Shown: piece by piece, positions 1-5,140 of the stretch
Position numbering within the stretch: position 1 is the stretch's first letter
Layout of the letters: each line of letters opens with the position of its first letter
Assembly: GCA_021805305.1 (NCBI GenBank)
Contig: JAJZFO010000002.1
Coordinates: 1-5,499, forward strand
Origin: Actinomycetes bacterium
GTDB lineage: Bacteria > Actinomycetota > Acidimicrobiia > Acidimicrobiales > RAAP-2
Direction of reading: 5' to 3'
DNA: 5,499 nt
Position numbers and translations under genes: made by a program
Notes under the pieces: model-generated
Seen by the model: only the letters and a program-made list of their open reading frames with translations
Database searches by the model: none
Told to the model about the DNA's origin: nothing

Positions 1-1
1 G

Positions 2-235
2 GACTTGGGGCGGTTCGTCGCCTTCGGCGTGCTCGGCAGCCTCTTCGTCGCCTTCGGCGTCGTCGTCGGCCTACTCGGCCTCCTACGGATGTTCCAGGCG
101 CTCTTCCCGGTACTCGACGGGAGTCTCTCGTGGATTCCCTACGTGATCATCGTGGTCCTGGCCGGGGTCATCGGCGCGGTCGTGGTACAGCGGGTGCTCG
201 CGGGCGCCCCGCGGCGCACCAAGGACGACCAGTGA
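2..235 (+). CDS. Small integral membrane protein, holin-X-like, probably 5'-truncated
   Basis: The reading frame is open to the left edge of the window and ends at TGA 233-235. A TTG at 5-7 could be a start, but no upstream sequence is available to test it, and the frame begins directly in hydrophobic sequence, so the gene probably starts outside the window. The visible 77 residues show two membrane-spanning segments. The first follows the motif GRFVAFGVLGSLFVAFG and the second contains IPYVIIVVLAGVIGAVVV. They are separated by a short loop (FPVLDGSLSW) and followed by a basic, charged tail (APRRTKDDQ). The pattern resembles the actinobacterial 'phage holin family'/Holin-X type of small membrane protein, which has no established role in most hosts. 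That family assignment is from remembered pattern only. The stop overlaps the GTG of the next gene, so the two are likely translationally coupled. Coding is well supported; function is unknown. Confidence 0.7.
   Translation, partial: DLGRFVAFGVLGSLFVAFGVVVGLLGLLRMFQALFPVLDGSLSWIPYVIIVVLAGVIGAVVVQRVLAGAPRRTKDDQ
221..225 (+). promoter_or_regulatory. Shine-Dalgarno site deciding the GTG start at 232
   Basis: AAGGA lies 6 nt before the GTG at 232-234, an ideal spacing. It supports GTG 232 as the start of the next gene rather than the in-frame ATG at 130, which would overlap the upstream membrane protein by more than 100 bp. Confidence 0.65.
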
Positions 236-426
236 GCACGAAGGACCCCACCCGACAGCAGCTCGAGGACTCCGTGCGCGCACTCTTGCCACGTCCGAGT
301 GACATTCCCGCGCGCATCCGTGCCGCTCAGTCCTCGACGGCCGGGGCCGGCGTGGCCGGACTCGTCACCGGCTACCTCTGGGGCTGGCTGCGCGGGCGTC
401 GTTCGCGGCGCGCGCGGCGCGCGTAA
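232..426 (+). CDS. Small protein of unknown function, acidic/polar head, one hydrophobic segment, Arg-rich tail
   Basis: A 64-residue protein of unrecognised family. GTG 232 is chosen because AAGGA sits 6 nt upstream and because the start overlaps the preceding stop as GTGA (232-235), a standard coupling arrangement. Residues 1-33 are polar and probably helical (STKDPTRQQLEDSVRALLP). Residues about 38-53 (AGAGVAGLVTGYLWGW) are a Gly-rich hydrophobic stretch that could span or dip into the membrane. The last ten or so residues are strongly basic (GRRSRRARRA), which by the positive-inside rule suggests a cytoplasmic C-terminus. It sits between two other small membrane proteins, so a shared envelope role is plausible, but nothing in the sequence names one. 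The longer in-frame version from 130 is unlikely. Confidence 0.65.
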   Translation: MSTKDPTRQQLEDSVRALLPRPSDIPARIRAAQSSTAGAGVAGLVTGYLWGWLRGRRSRRARRA

Positions 427-578
427 TGTTCGCCCTACTCTGGCGGCGCGCGATCGTGGGGGCGCTTCGCCGCTCGTGGGCGCAGCGTTCGGGCGTCTGG
501 TTGGTCCTCGCGCTCGCCCTAGTGTTGCTACGACGCCTCGACGGTGCAGCGCAGCGCCGACCGCGATCTCGACCCTAG
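426..578 (+). CDS. 50-residue putative single-pass membrane protein
   Basis: The ATG at 426-428 shares its A with the TAA stop (424-426) of the preceding gene (TAATG). The frame runs to TAG 576-578, giving 50 residues. The N-terminus (MFALLWRRAIVGALRRSWAQ) is amphipathic and basic. Residues about 22-35 (SGVWLVLALALVLL) form a short hydrophobic segment, followed by a basic Pro/Arg-rich tail. There is no Shine-Dalgarno of its own, so translation would rely on termination-reinitiation from the upstream gene. The TAG stop overlaps the AGGAG ribosome site of trmI, giving an unbroken chain of genes. It is short and of unknown family. The overlap architecture and hydrophobic core are the only support, and GC-rich DNA often has spurious short open frames, so confidence is moderate. 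Confidence 0.5.
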   Translation: MFALLWRRAIVGALRRSWAQRSGVWLVLALALVLLRRLDGAAQRRPRSRP

Positions 579-581
579 GAG
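577..581 (+). promoter_or_regulatory. Shine-Dalgarno site for trmI
   Basis: AGGAG lies 4 nt before the ATG at 586 and only 1 nt before the tandem ATG at 583. It supports 586 as the trmI start over 583, and both over the in-frame upstream ATG at 544, which lacks a site and would overlap the small upstream gene. Confidence 0.6.
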
Positions 582-585
582 AATG

Positions 586-1362
586 ATGACTTCAGCCGCC
601 GAGCTGCGCGCGGGCGAGCGCGTCATGTTGACGGACGCCAAGGATCGCCAGTACCTGATCACCCTGAAGGTGGGCAACGCGTTTCATACGCACACCGGCA
701 TCATTCAACACGACGACATCATCGGCGCCCTCGAGGGATCGGTCGTGCGCGGCAGCACCGACCGCGGCTTCTTGGTCCTGCGTCCCACCCTCTCGGACGT
801 CGTCTTGAAGATGCCCCGCGGCGCCCAGGTGATCTACCCCAAGGATTTGGGGACGATCTTGATGCAAGCCGACGTGGGTCCGGGCATGCGCGTGCTCGAA
901 GCCGGGGTGGGGTCCGGCGCGTTATCGATGACGCTGTTGCGCGCCGGGGCGCGCATCACGGCCTACGAGATCCGCGACGATTTCGCGCAACAGGCGCGCA
1001 AGAACGTCGTCGACATGTTGGGTGAACAGGTCGACTACGACATTCACATTCGTGACGTGACCCTCGGCATCGACGAGCGCGACCTGGACCGCGTCATCCT
1101 CGACATGCCCGAGCCGTGGCTGGTCGTTCCCCACGCGGCGCTCGCCCTGCGTCCGGGCGGAATCTTCTTGGCCTACCTCCCGACCATCAATCAGACCCAA
1201 CTGGTGCGCGAAGCCCTCAAGGCACACGCCTTCGGCGTCGAAGAGACCGTCGAGATCCTGCGCCGGACCTGGCACATCGATGGGCGTAGCGTGCGACCCG
1301 ATCACCGAATGGTGGCGCACACGGGGTTCCTGACCTCGGCGCGGCGCCTGGTCAAGGGATAG
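586..1362 (+). CDS. trmI: tRNA (adenine(58)-N1)-methyltransferase TrmI
   Basis: This enzyme transfers a methyl group from S-adenosylmethionine to N1 of adenine 58 in the T-loop of tRNA, and family members work as cytosolic homotetramers. From ATG 586 it is 258 residues, close to the roughly 255-280 usual for bacterial and archaeal TrmI. The N-terminal small beta domain (about residues 1-75) includes FHTHTGIIQHDDIIGALEG. The YPKD motif is at 84-87. The Rossmann methyltransferase domain follows, with SAM motif I VLEAGVGSG at 103-111, acidic YE at 127-128 for the SAM ribose, and DMPEPW at 173-178, which corresponds to the family's catalytic D-x-x-x-PW motif (Asp173). The start is set by AGGAG at 577-581; ATG 583 is the alternative. 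It is the last gene of a plus-strand run and converges on the ferredoxin gene with 7 bp between stops. All key motifs are present, so identification is firm. Confidence 0.96.
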   Translation: MTSAAELRAGERVMLTDAKDRQYLITLKVGNAFHTHTGIIQHDDIIGALEGSVVRGSTDRGFLVLRPTLSDVVLKMPRGAQVIYPKDLGTILMQADVGPGMRVLEAGVGSGALSMTLLRAGARITAYEIRDDFAQQARKNVVDMLGEQVDYDIHIRDVTLGIDERDLDRVILDMPEPWLVVPHAALALRPGGIFLAYLPTINQTQLVREALKAHAFGVEETVEILRRTWHIDGRSVRPDHRMVAHTGFLTSARRLVKG

Positions 1363-1369
1363 GCCGGCG

Positions 1370-1606
1370 TCAGTCGCGTTCGATGAAGATGCACTCGCCC
1401 GGGCACTCCTCGGAGGCTTCGACGACGGCGTCTTCCTGGTCGGGGGCCACCGTGGCGAGACCCGCGGAACCACCGGGTGAGGAGAGGGCCACGCCCTCGT
1501 GCTTCACGTAGGCGAGTCCGTCGTCGAGCAACGTGAAGACCGAAGGACAGATTTCCTCGCACAGACCGTCGCCGGTGCACAAGTCCTGATCAATCCATAC
1601 CTTCAT
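1370..1606 (-). CDS. Small low-potential-type ferredoxin, single cluster with Asp at ligand position
   Basis: A 78-residue soluble electron carrier. The cluster motif is C10-x2-D13-x2-C16-x3-C20-P, with a distal C68-P and a further C72 (ECPGECIF). Asp13 occupies the place of the second cysteine of a CxxCxxC motif, as in Pyrococcus furiosus ferredoxin. The protein should therefore hold one [3Fe-4S] cluster, or a [4Fe-4S] cluster with Asp as ligand, bound by C10, C16 and C68. C20 and C72 may form a disulfide or be free. A 47-residue middle region (Gly/Ser/Pro-rich at about 42-50) separates the two halves. ATG 1604-1606 is preceded by GAAAGG (complement of 1615-1620) with 8 nt spacing. It is transcribed divergently from arc. 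From memory, ferredoxins of this type recur next to arc in actinomycetes; no redox partner or reason for the linkage is visible here. Confidence 0.9.
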   Translation of the reverse strand: MKVWIDQDLCTGDGLCEEICPSVFTLLDDGLAYVKHEGVALSSPGGSAGLATVAPDQEDAVVEASEECPGECIFIERD

Positions 1607-1614
1607 CGTGGTGG

Positions 1615-1620
1615 CCTTTC
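1615..1620 (-). promoter_or_regulatory. Shine-Dalgarno site for the ferredoxin gene
   Basis: Read on the minus strand, GAAAGG lies 8 nt before the ATG whose complement is 1604-1606. It supports that start. Confidence 0.55.
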
Positions 1621-1641
1621 GTTGCCGTTTGGTCTCCGTTT

Positions 1642-1647
1642 ACTTTA
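1642..1647 (-). promoter_or_regulatory. Candidate -10 box for the ferredoxin gene
   Basis: On the minus strand this reads TAAAGT, fitting the TANNNT -10 pattern of actinobacterial primary sigma factors. It would give a leader of roughly 30 nt that includes the ribosome site. No convincing -35 hexamer is seen at 16-18 bp upstream, so the call is weak. Confidence 0.3.
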
Positions 1648-1671
1648 GCGGAAAGCCCACTCGCGACGACT

Positions 1672-1700
1672 GTGACAAACGCTGCGCGCTCACCTAGGGT
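1672..1700 (+). promoter_or_regulatory. Promoter of the arc-dop-pup-prcB operon, apparently leaderless
   Basis: GTGACA at 1672-1677 matches the -35 consensus TTGACA at five of six positions. A 17-bp spacer follows, then TAGGGT at 1695-1700, a TANNNT -10 box. Six bases (TGCCCT) separate the -10 box from the ATG at 1707, so transcription is predicted to start at or within a base of the start codon. There is no Shine-Dalgarno before this ATG, which agrees with a leaderless mRNA, common in actinobacteria. This is inference from spacing and motifs. Confidence 0.6.
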
Positions 1701-1707
1701 TGCCCTA
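1695..1707. repeat. Short inverted repeat across the -10 box and arc start
   Basis: TAGGG, TTG, CCCTA is a perfect 5-bp inverted repeat with a 3-nt centre. It covers the proposed -10 box, the predicted transcription start and the A of the arc ATG. It could be an operator half-site pair or chance; arms this short occur often in GC-rich DNA. Confidence 0.3.
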
Positions 1708-3446
1708 TGGAGCATTCGAACCCGTTTGGCCAGTACCGCGACGAGGGCGCCGCGCGGGACGACTTCGACGTGCCGACTTTTAGCGTCGACACCCTCGACC
1801 AGGCCCTGCACCGCATCGAGTTGCTCGAACAGAAGCTCGTGGAGTCGCGGCTCCAACTCACCCAGTCGCGATCGAACAACGAGAAGCTCGCCGTCACCAT
1901 CCAGCAGACGCGTGATCAGATCACCGCCCTGCGTGACGAGGTGGAGAAGCTCACCCAGCCGCCGGCCGTCTACGGGACCTTCATCGAGTTCAACCCCGAC
2001 GGCACCGCGGACATTTTCGCCTCGGGTCGCAAAATGCGCGTCTCGGTGCACCCGGGACTGGACCCGGGACAGGTGGAGCGCGGCCACGAGGTCGTCCTCA
2101 ACGAATCTTTCGCCATCATCGGGATCCGTAACCCCGACGGTCAGGGTGAGGTCGTGAGCGTCAAGGAGGTCCTCGACGACCGGCGCGTCCTGGTCTACGG
2201 TCGCGCCGACGAGGAGCGCGTGGTGGAGATGGCGGACGCCCTCCGCGACGTCCGCCTGCGCAGCGGCGACGCGGTGCTCCTGGACCCGCGCTCGGGACTC
2301 CTGGTCGAGAAGTTGGTGCGACAAGAGGCTGAGGAACTGATTCTCGAAGAGGTGCCCGACGTCAGTTACGCCGACGTGGGCGGTCTGGATTCTCAAATCG
2401 AGTCCATCACCGACGCCGTGGAACTGCCCTACCTCCACCGCGCCCTGTTCAACGACTACGAGCTGCCCGCGCCCAAGGGCATCCTCCTCTACGGGCCGCC
2501 GGGGTGCGGCAAGACGCTGATCGCCAAGGCGGTGGCCAACTCGCTCAGCCAGAAGGTCGCCGAGTTGACCGGCAATCGCAACGTGCGCTCGTACTTCCTC
2601 AACATCAAGGGGCCCGAACTCCTCAATAAGTACGTGGGCGAGACCGAACGCCAGATCCGCGTCGTCTTCCAGCGCGCCCGCGAGAAGGCCGAGGAGGGGG
2701 TGCCCGTCATCGTCTTCTTCGACGAGATGGACTCCCTCTTTCGCACCCGCGGCACGGGCATCTCCTCGGACATGGAATCCACCATCGTCCCCCAACTGCT
2801 CGCCGAGATCGACGGGGTCGAGTCCTTGCGCGACGTCATCGTCATCGGCGCCACCAACCGTGAGGACCTCATCGATCCGGCGATCCTGCGACCCGGCCGC
2901 CTCGACGTGAAGATCAAGATTGAACGCCCCAACGAGAGTGGCGCGGCTCAGATCTTCGAACGCTACCTGCACCGCGAGCTACCCCTCGACCCCGACGAGG
3001 TACGCGTCCACGGTGGGGGCGACCGTGACAAGGCGCTCGCGGTGATGATCGAACAGACGGTGGCCAACATGTACGGCGTCGACGACGACAACCGCTTCCT
3101 CGAGGTGACCTACCAGGGGGGCGACAAGGAGATCTTGTACTTCAAGGACTTCGCCTCGGGCGCCATGATCGAGAACATCGTGCGCCGGGCCAAGAAGTTG
3201 GCGGTCAAGCGCGAAATCGCCTCCGCCGTCCGCGGACTTCGCATCGACGATCTGCTGGCCTCCATCCGCGAGGAGTACCACGAAAACGAGGATCTGCCCA
3301 ACACCACCAACCCCGACGACTGGGCCCGGATTTCGGGGAAGAAGGGTGAGCGCATCGTGTTCATCCGGACGTTGATCAATCGCGAGAAGGCGGAGGTGGC
3401 GGGCGGACGCTCCATCCAGCACGTCGGTACCGGTCAGTACCTCTAA
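1707..3446 (+). CDS. arc: Proteasome-associated AAA ATPase ARC/Mpa
   Basis: This hexameric ring ATPase recognises Pup on tagged proteins, unfolds them and threads them into the 20S proteasome. Its 579 residues match the family (about 590-610). Residues about 27-83 form the N-terminal coiled coil that binds Pup, with heptad-like Leu/Ile ([15 protein letters not shown]). About 86-205 hold the tandem OB domains that form the interdomain ring. The AAA module has Walker A GPPGCGKT at 263-270, the aromatic pore loop KYVG at 308-311, Walker B VIVFFDE at 334-340, sensor-1 Asn384 in GATN, and arginine-finger region RPGR at 395-398. The C-terminus is GQYL (576-579), with the penultimate Tyr that docks into the alpha ring of the proteasome, so coupling to a 20S core is intact. 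The start is ATG 1707, with no ribosome site, apparently leaderless. dop follows after 2 bp. In mycobacteria the gene is called mpa. Confidence 0.98.
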   Translation: MEHSNPFGQYRDEGAARDDFDVPTFSVDTLDQALHRIELLEQKLVESRLQLTQSRSNNEKLAVTIQQTRDQITALRDEVEKLTQPPAVYGTFIEFNPDGTADIFASGRKMRVSVHPGLDPGQVERGHEVVLNESFAIIGIRNPDGQGEVVSVKEVLDDRRVLVYGRADEERVVEMADALRDVRLRSGDAVLLDPRSGLLVEKLVRQEAEELILEEVPDVSYADVGGLDSQIESITDAVELPYLHRALFNDYELPAPKGILLYGPPGCGKTLIAKAVANSLSQKVAELTGNRNVRSYFLNIKGPELLNKYVGETERQIRVVFQRAREKAEEGVPVIVFFDEMDSLFRTRGTGISSDMESTIVPQLLAEIDGVESLRDVIVIGATNREDLIDPAILRPGRLDVKIKIERPNESGAAQIFERYLHRELPLDPDEVRVHGGGDRDKALAVMIEQTVANMYGVDDDNRFLEVTYQGGDKEILYFKDFASGAMIENIVRRAKKLAVKREIASAVRGLRIDDLLASIREEYHENEDLPNTTNPDDWARISGKKGERIVFIRTLINREKAEVAGGRSIQHVGTGQYL

Positions 3447-3448
3447 GC

Positions 3449-4936
3449 ATGGCCATTGCGAAGATTCTGGGGATTGAGACCGAGTACGGCGTCGTCGGTG
3501 GTCCCGACGCCGACCCCACGACGGCGTCGAGCATCATCGTCAACGCGTACGCCCAGCAGGGGCGCACCCGCATCACCTGGGACTTCAACGACGAGTCGCC
3601 GGGCACCGACGCCCGCGGGATCATCGGGGTCGGGTCCCTCGCCCCCACCATCGAAACGCACCTGGCGAACACCGTGCTCACTAACGGCGCGCGACTCTAC
3701 GTCGATCACGCCCACCCGGAATATTCGTCACCCGAGTGCGCGACGCCGGCGCAGGCGACGCTCTACGACCAGGCGGGCGAGGAGGTGATGCGTCGGGCGC
3801 TGCGGGCGGCCAACGAGACGCTGCCCCCCGAACGCGCGATCTCGCTGTACAAGAACAATTCTGACGGCAAGGGAAATTCGTACGGGACCCACGAGAACTA
3901 CCTCGTCGCGCGCTCGGTGGAGTTCGCCGACGTGGTCCGCGCCATGGTGCCCCACTTCGTCTCGCGTCAAATCGTGGTGGGCGCCGGCAAAGTCGGCGCC
4001 GAGACGGACGTGGGCGAGGCCGCCCACCCGGCGTTCCAACTCAGCGCGCGCGCCGAGTTCTTCGAGGAAGTGGTGGGACTCGAGACCACGCTCAAGCGAC
4101 CCATCATCAATACGCGCGACGAACCCCACAGTGACGCCGAACGCTTCCGCCGGCTCCACGTGATCTGCGGCGACGCCAACATGAGCCCCGTGGCCACCCT
4201 GGTGAAGCTGGGCTCGACCGCGCTGCTCCTCGCCGCCCTCGAAGACGACGGCGCGGCCCAGTTCCCCCCGGCCCCCGCGCAGCCCGTGCGCGCACTACGC
4301 GAGTTCTCCTTCGACGTCACCCTGCGTCACGCCGTGCGTGACGAGACGGGGCGCACCCGTAGCGCGTGGGACTACCAGGACGAACTCTGGCACCTGGCGC
4401 GCCGCTACGTCGAGCGTCACGGCGGGGCGGCGGTGGCGGGCCCCGAGGAAGTCGCCCAGATCCTCGCCCAGTGGCGCGAGATGCTCGACGGAGTCCGCGA
4501 CGACCCCGAGGCGGTCGCCGACCGGGTGGACTGGGTGGCCAAACGCCGGGTCGTCGAGGGATTTCAATCTCGTTACGATTTAGCCCCGCGCGACGCCAAG
4601 CTTCGCGCCATCGACCTGCAGTACCACGACGTGCGTCGCGACAAGTCCCTGGCGCAACGGGTCGGGTTGCGCCCGGTCTCTCCCGACGACGCCATTCGCC
4701 ACGCGGTCGCGCACGCCCCCGAGAGCACGCGGGCCTATTTTCGCGGGCAGTGCGTGACGCGCTTCCCCGACGACATCGTGTCGGCCAACTGGGACTCCAT
4801 CGTCTTTGACGTCGGCCAGGGCCCCCTGCAACGGATACCGATGATGGACCCCACGCGCGGCACCCGCGATTTGGCGGGCGCCCTCTTCGAGGAGAATTCG
4901 ACGGCCATTGCGCTCGTGACCGCGCTCAACGGGTAG
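3449..4936 (+). CDS. dop: Depupylase / Pup deamidase Dop
   Basis: Dop hydrolyses the isopeptide bond between Pup and a target lysine, and in species with Pup-GGQ also deamidates the terminal Gln. It has the carboxylate-amine ligase fold shared with PafA and glutamine synthetase. Its 495 residues match Dop (about 500). GIETEYG at 8-14 carries the nucleotide/Mg glutamates E10 and E12. WDFNDESPGTDARG at 44-57 belongs to the Dop loop, which PafA lacks, and this decides Dop over PafA. YVDHAHPEYSSPE (84-96) holds the nucleophile-type Asp86. KNNSDGKGNSYGTHENYL is at 135-152, NTRDEPH at 221-227, and the C-terminal domain includes RAYFRG (428-433). The loop between WDF and LTNGARLY looks shorter than in Mycobacterium. 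The gene begins 2 bp after arc without a clear ribosome site, so translation is probably coupled to arc. With Pup ending in Glu, depupylation is its likely main job here. Confidence 0.97.
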   Translation: MAIAKILGIETEYGVVGGPDADPTTASSIIVNAYAQQGRTRITWDFNDESPGTDARGIIGVGSLAPTIETHLANTVLTNGARLYVDHAHPEYSSPECATPAQATLYDQAGEEVMRRALRAANETLPPERAISLYKNNSDGKGNSYGTHENYLVARSVEFADVVRAMVPHFVSRQIVVGAGKVGAETDVGEAAHPAFQLSARAEFFEEVVGLETTLKRPIINTRDEPHSDAERFRRLHVICGDANMSPVATLVKLGSTALLLAALEDDGAAQFPPAPAQPVRALREFSFDVTLRHAVRDETGRTRSAWDYQDELWHLARRYVERHGGAAVAGPEEVAQILAQWREMLDGVRDDPEAVADRVDWVAKRRVVEGFQSRYDLAPRDAKLRAIDLQYHDVRRDKSLAQRVGLRPVSPDDAIRHAVAHAPESTRAYFRGQCVTRFPDDIVSANWDSIVFDVGQGPLQRIPMMDPTRGTRDLAGALFEENSTAIALVTALNG

Positions 4937-4945
4937 AACTAGTAC

Positions 4946-5140
4946 GTGACTGAACAAGAACGTATCCAGAAGCAACGCGGCGAACGCACTCGCGCGGACA
5001 GTGACGACCTATCGATCGTCACCAAGAAGGGCGAGCAGCTCAAGGGTGAACTCGACGACCTGCTCGACGAGATCGACGCCGTTCTCGAAGAGAACGCGGA
5101 GGAGTTCGTACGTAATTACGTGCAAAAGGGCGGTGAGTAA
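4946..5140 (+). CDS. pup: Prokaryotic ubiquitin-like protein Pup, ending in Gly-Gly-Glu
   Basis: Pup is the 64-residue, mostly disordered tag that PafA joins through its C-terminal Glu side chain to lysines of proteins destined for the proteasome. The N-terminal half is polar ([20 protein letters not shown]). Residues about 29-58 (from [18 protein letters not shown]) are the helix-forming region that pairs with the ARC coiled coil. The ending [11 protein letters not shown] is diagnostic. The last codon is GAG, so Glu64 is encoded directly rather than Gln, and deamidation by Dop is not needed before ligation. Lysines are at 9, 27, 28, 33 and 61. The start is GTG 4946, 9 bp after the dop stop, with no clear ribosome site. 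The TAA stop overlaps the prcB ATG (TAATG). Confidence 0.97.
   Translation: MTEQERIQKQRGERTRADSDDLSIVTKKGEQLKGELDDLLDEIDAVLEENAEEFVRNYVQKGGE
5125..5130 (+). promoter_or_regulatory. Shine-Dalgarno site for prcB inside the end of pup
   Basis: AAAGGG lies 9 nt before the ATG at 5140, within the last codons of pup. Together with the TAATG overlap it supports ATG 5140 as the prcB start rather than the internal ATG at 5215. Confidence 0.45.

Noticed and set aside
130..231. In-frame ATG extension of the 64-residue gene
   Set aside because: It overlaps the upstream membrane protein, its Arg/Gly/His-rich translation looks non-coding, and GTG 232 has a well-spaced ribosome site and a coupling overlap.
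544..585. Upstream trmI starts at ATG 544 or ATG 583
   Set aside because: 544 lacks a ribosome site and adds a basic stretch not expected in TrmI. 583 is only 1 nt from AGGAG. 586 has the better spacing, though 583 cannot be excluded.
1363..1402. Palindromes GCCGGC and GCCCGGGC near the trmI/ferredoxin junction considered as a terminator
   Set aside because: Both are short, loop-less restriction-site-like palindromes with no following T-run, and the second lies inside the ferredoxin coding region.
1590..2972. 460-codon open frame on the minus strand antisense to arc
   Set aside because: It is a GC-rich shadow of arc: the translation is low-complexity with runs of Val/Asp/Leu and no recognisable motif, while the plus strand encodes a full ARC with every AAA motif.
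3728..4159. Minus-strand frame antisense to dop
   Set aside because: No motifs, biased composition, and the sense strand is strongly conserved Dop.
4366..4809. 147-codon plus-strand frame inside dop
   Set aside because: It is extremely Arg/Pro/Gly-rich, lies wholly within the conserved dop frame and has no ribosome site, so it is a typical high-GC shadow.
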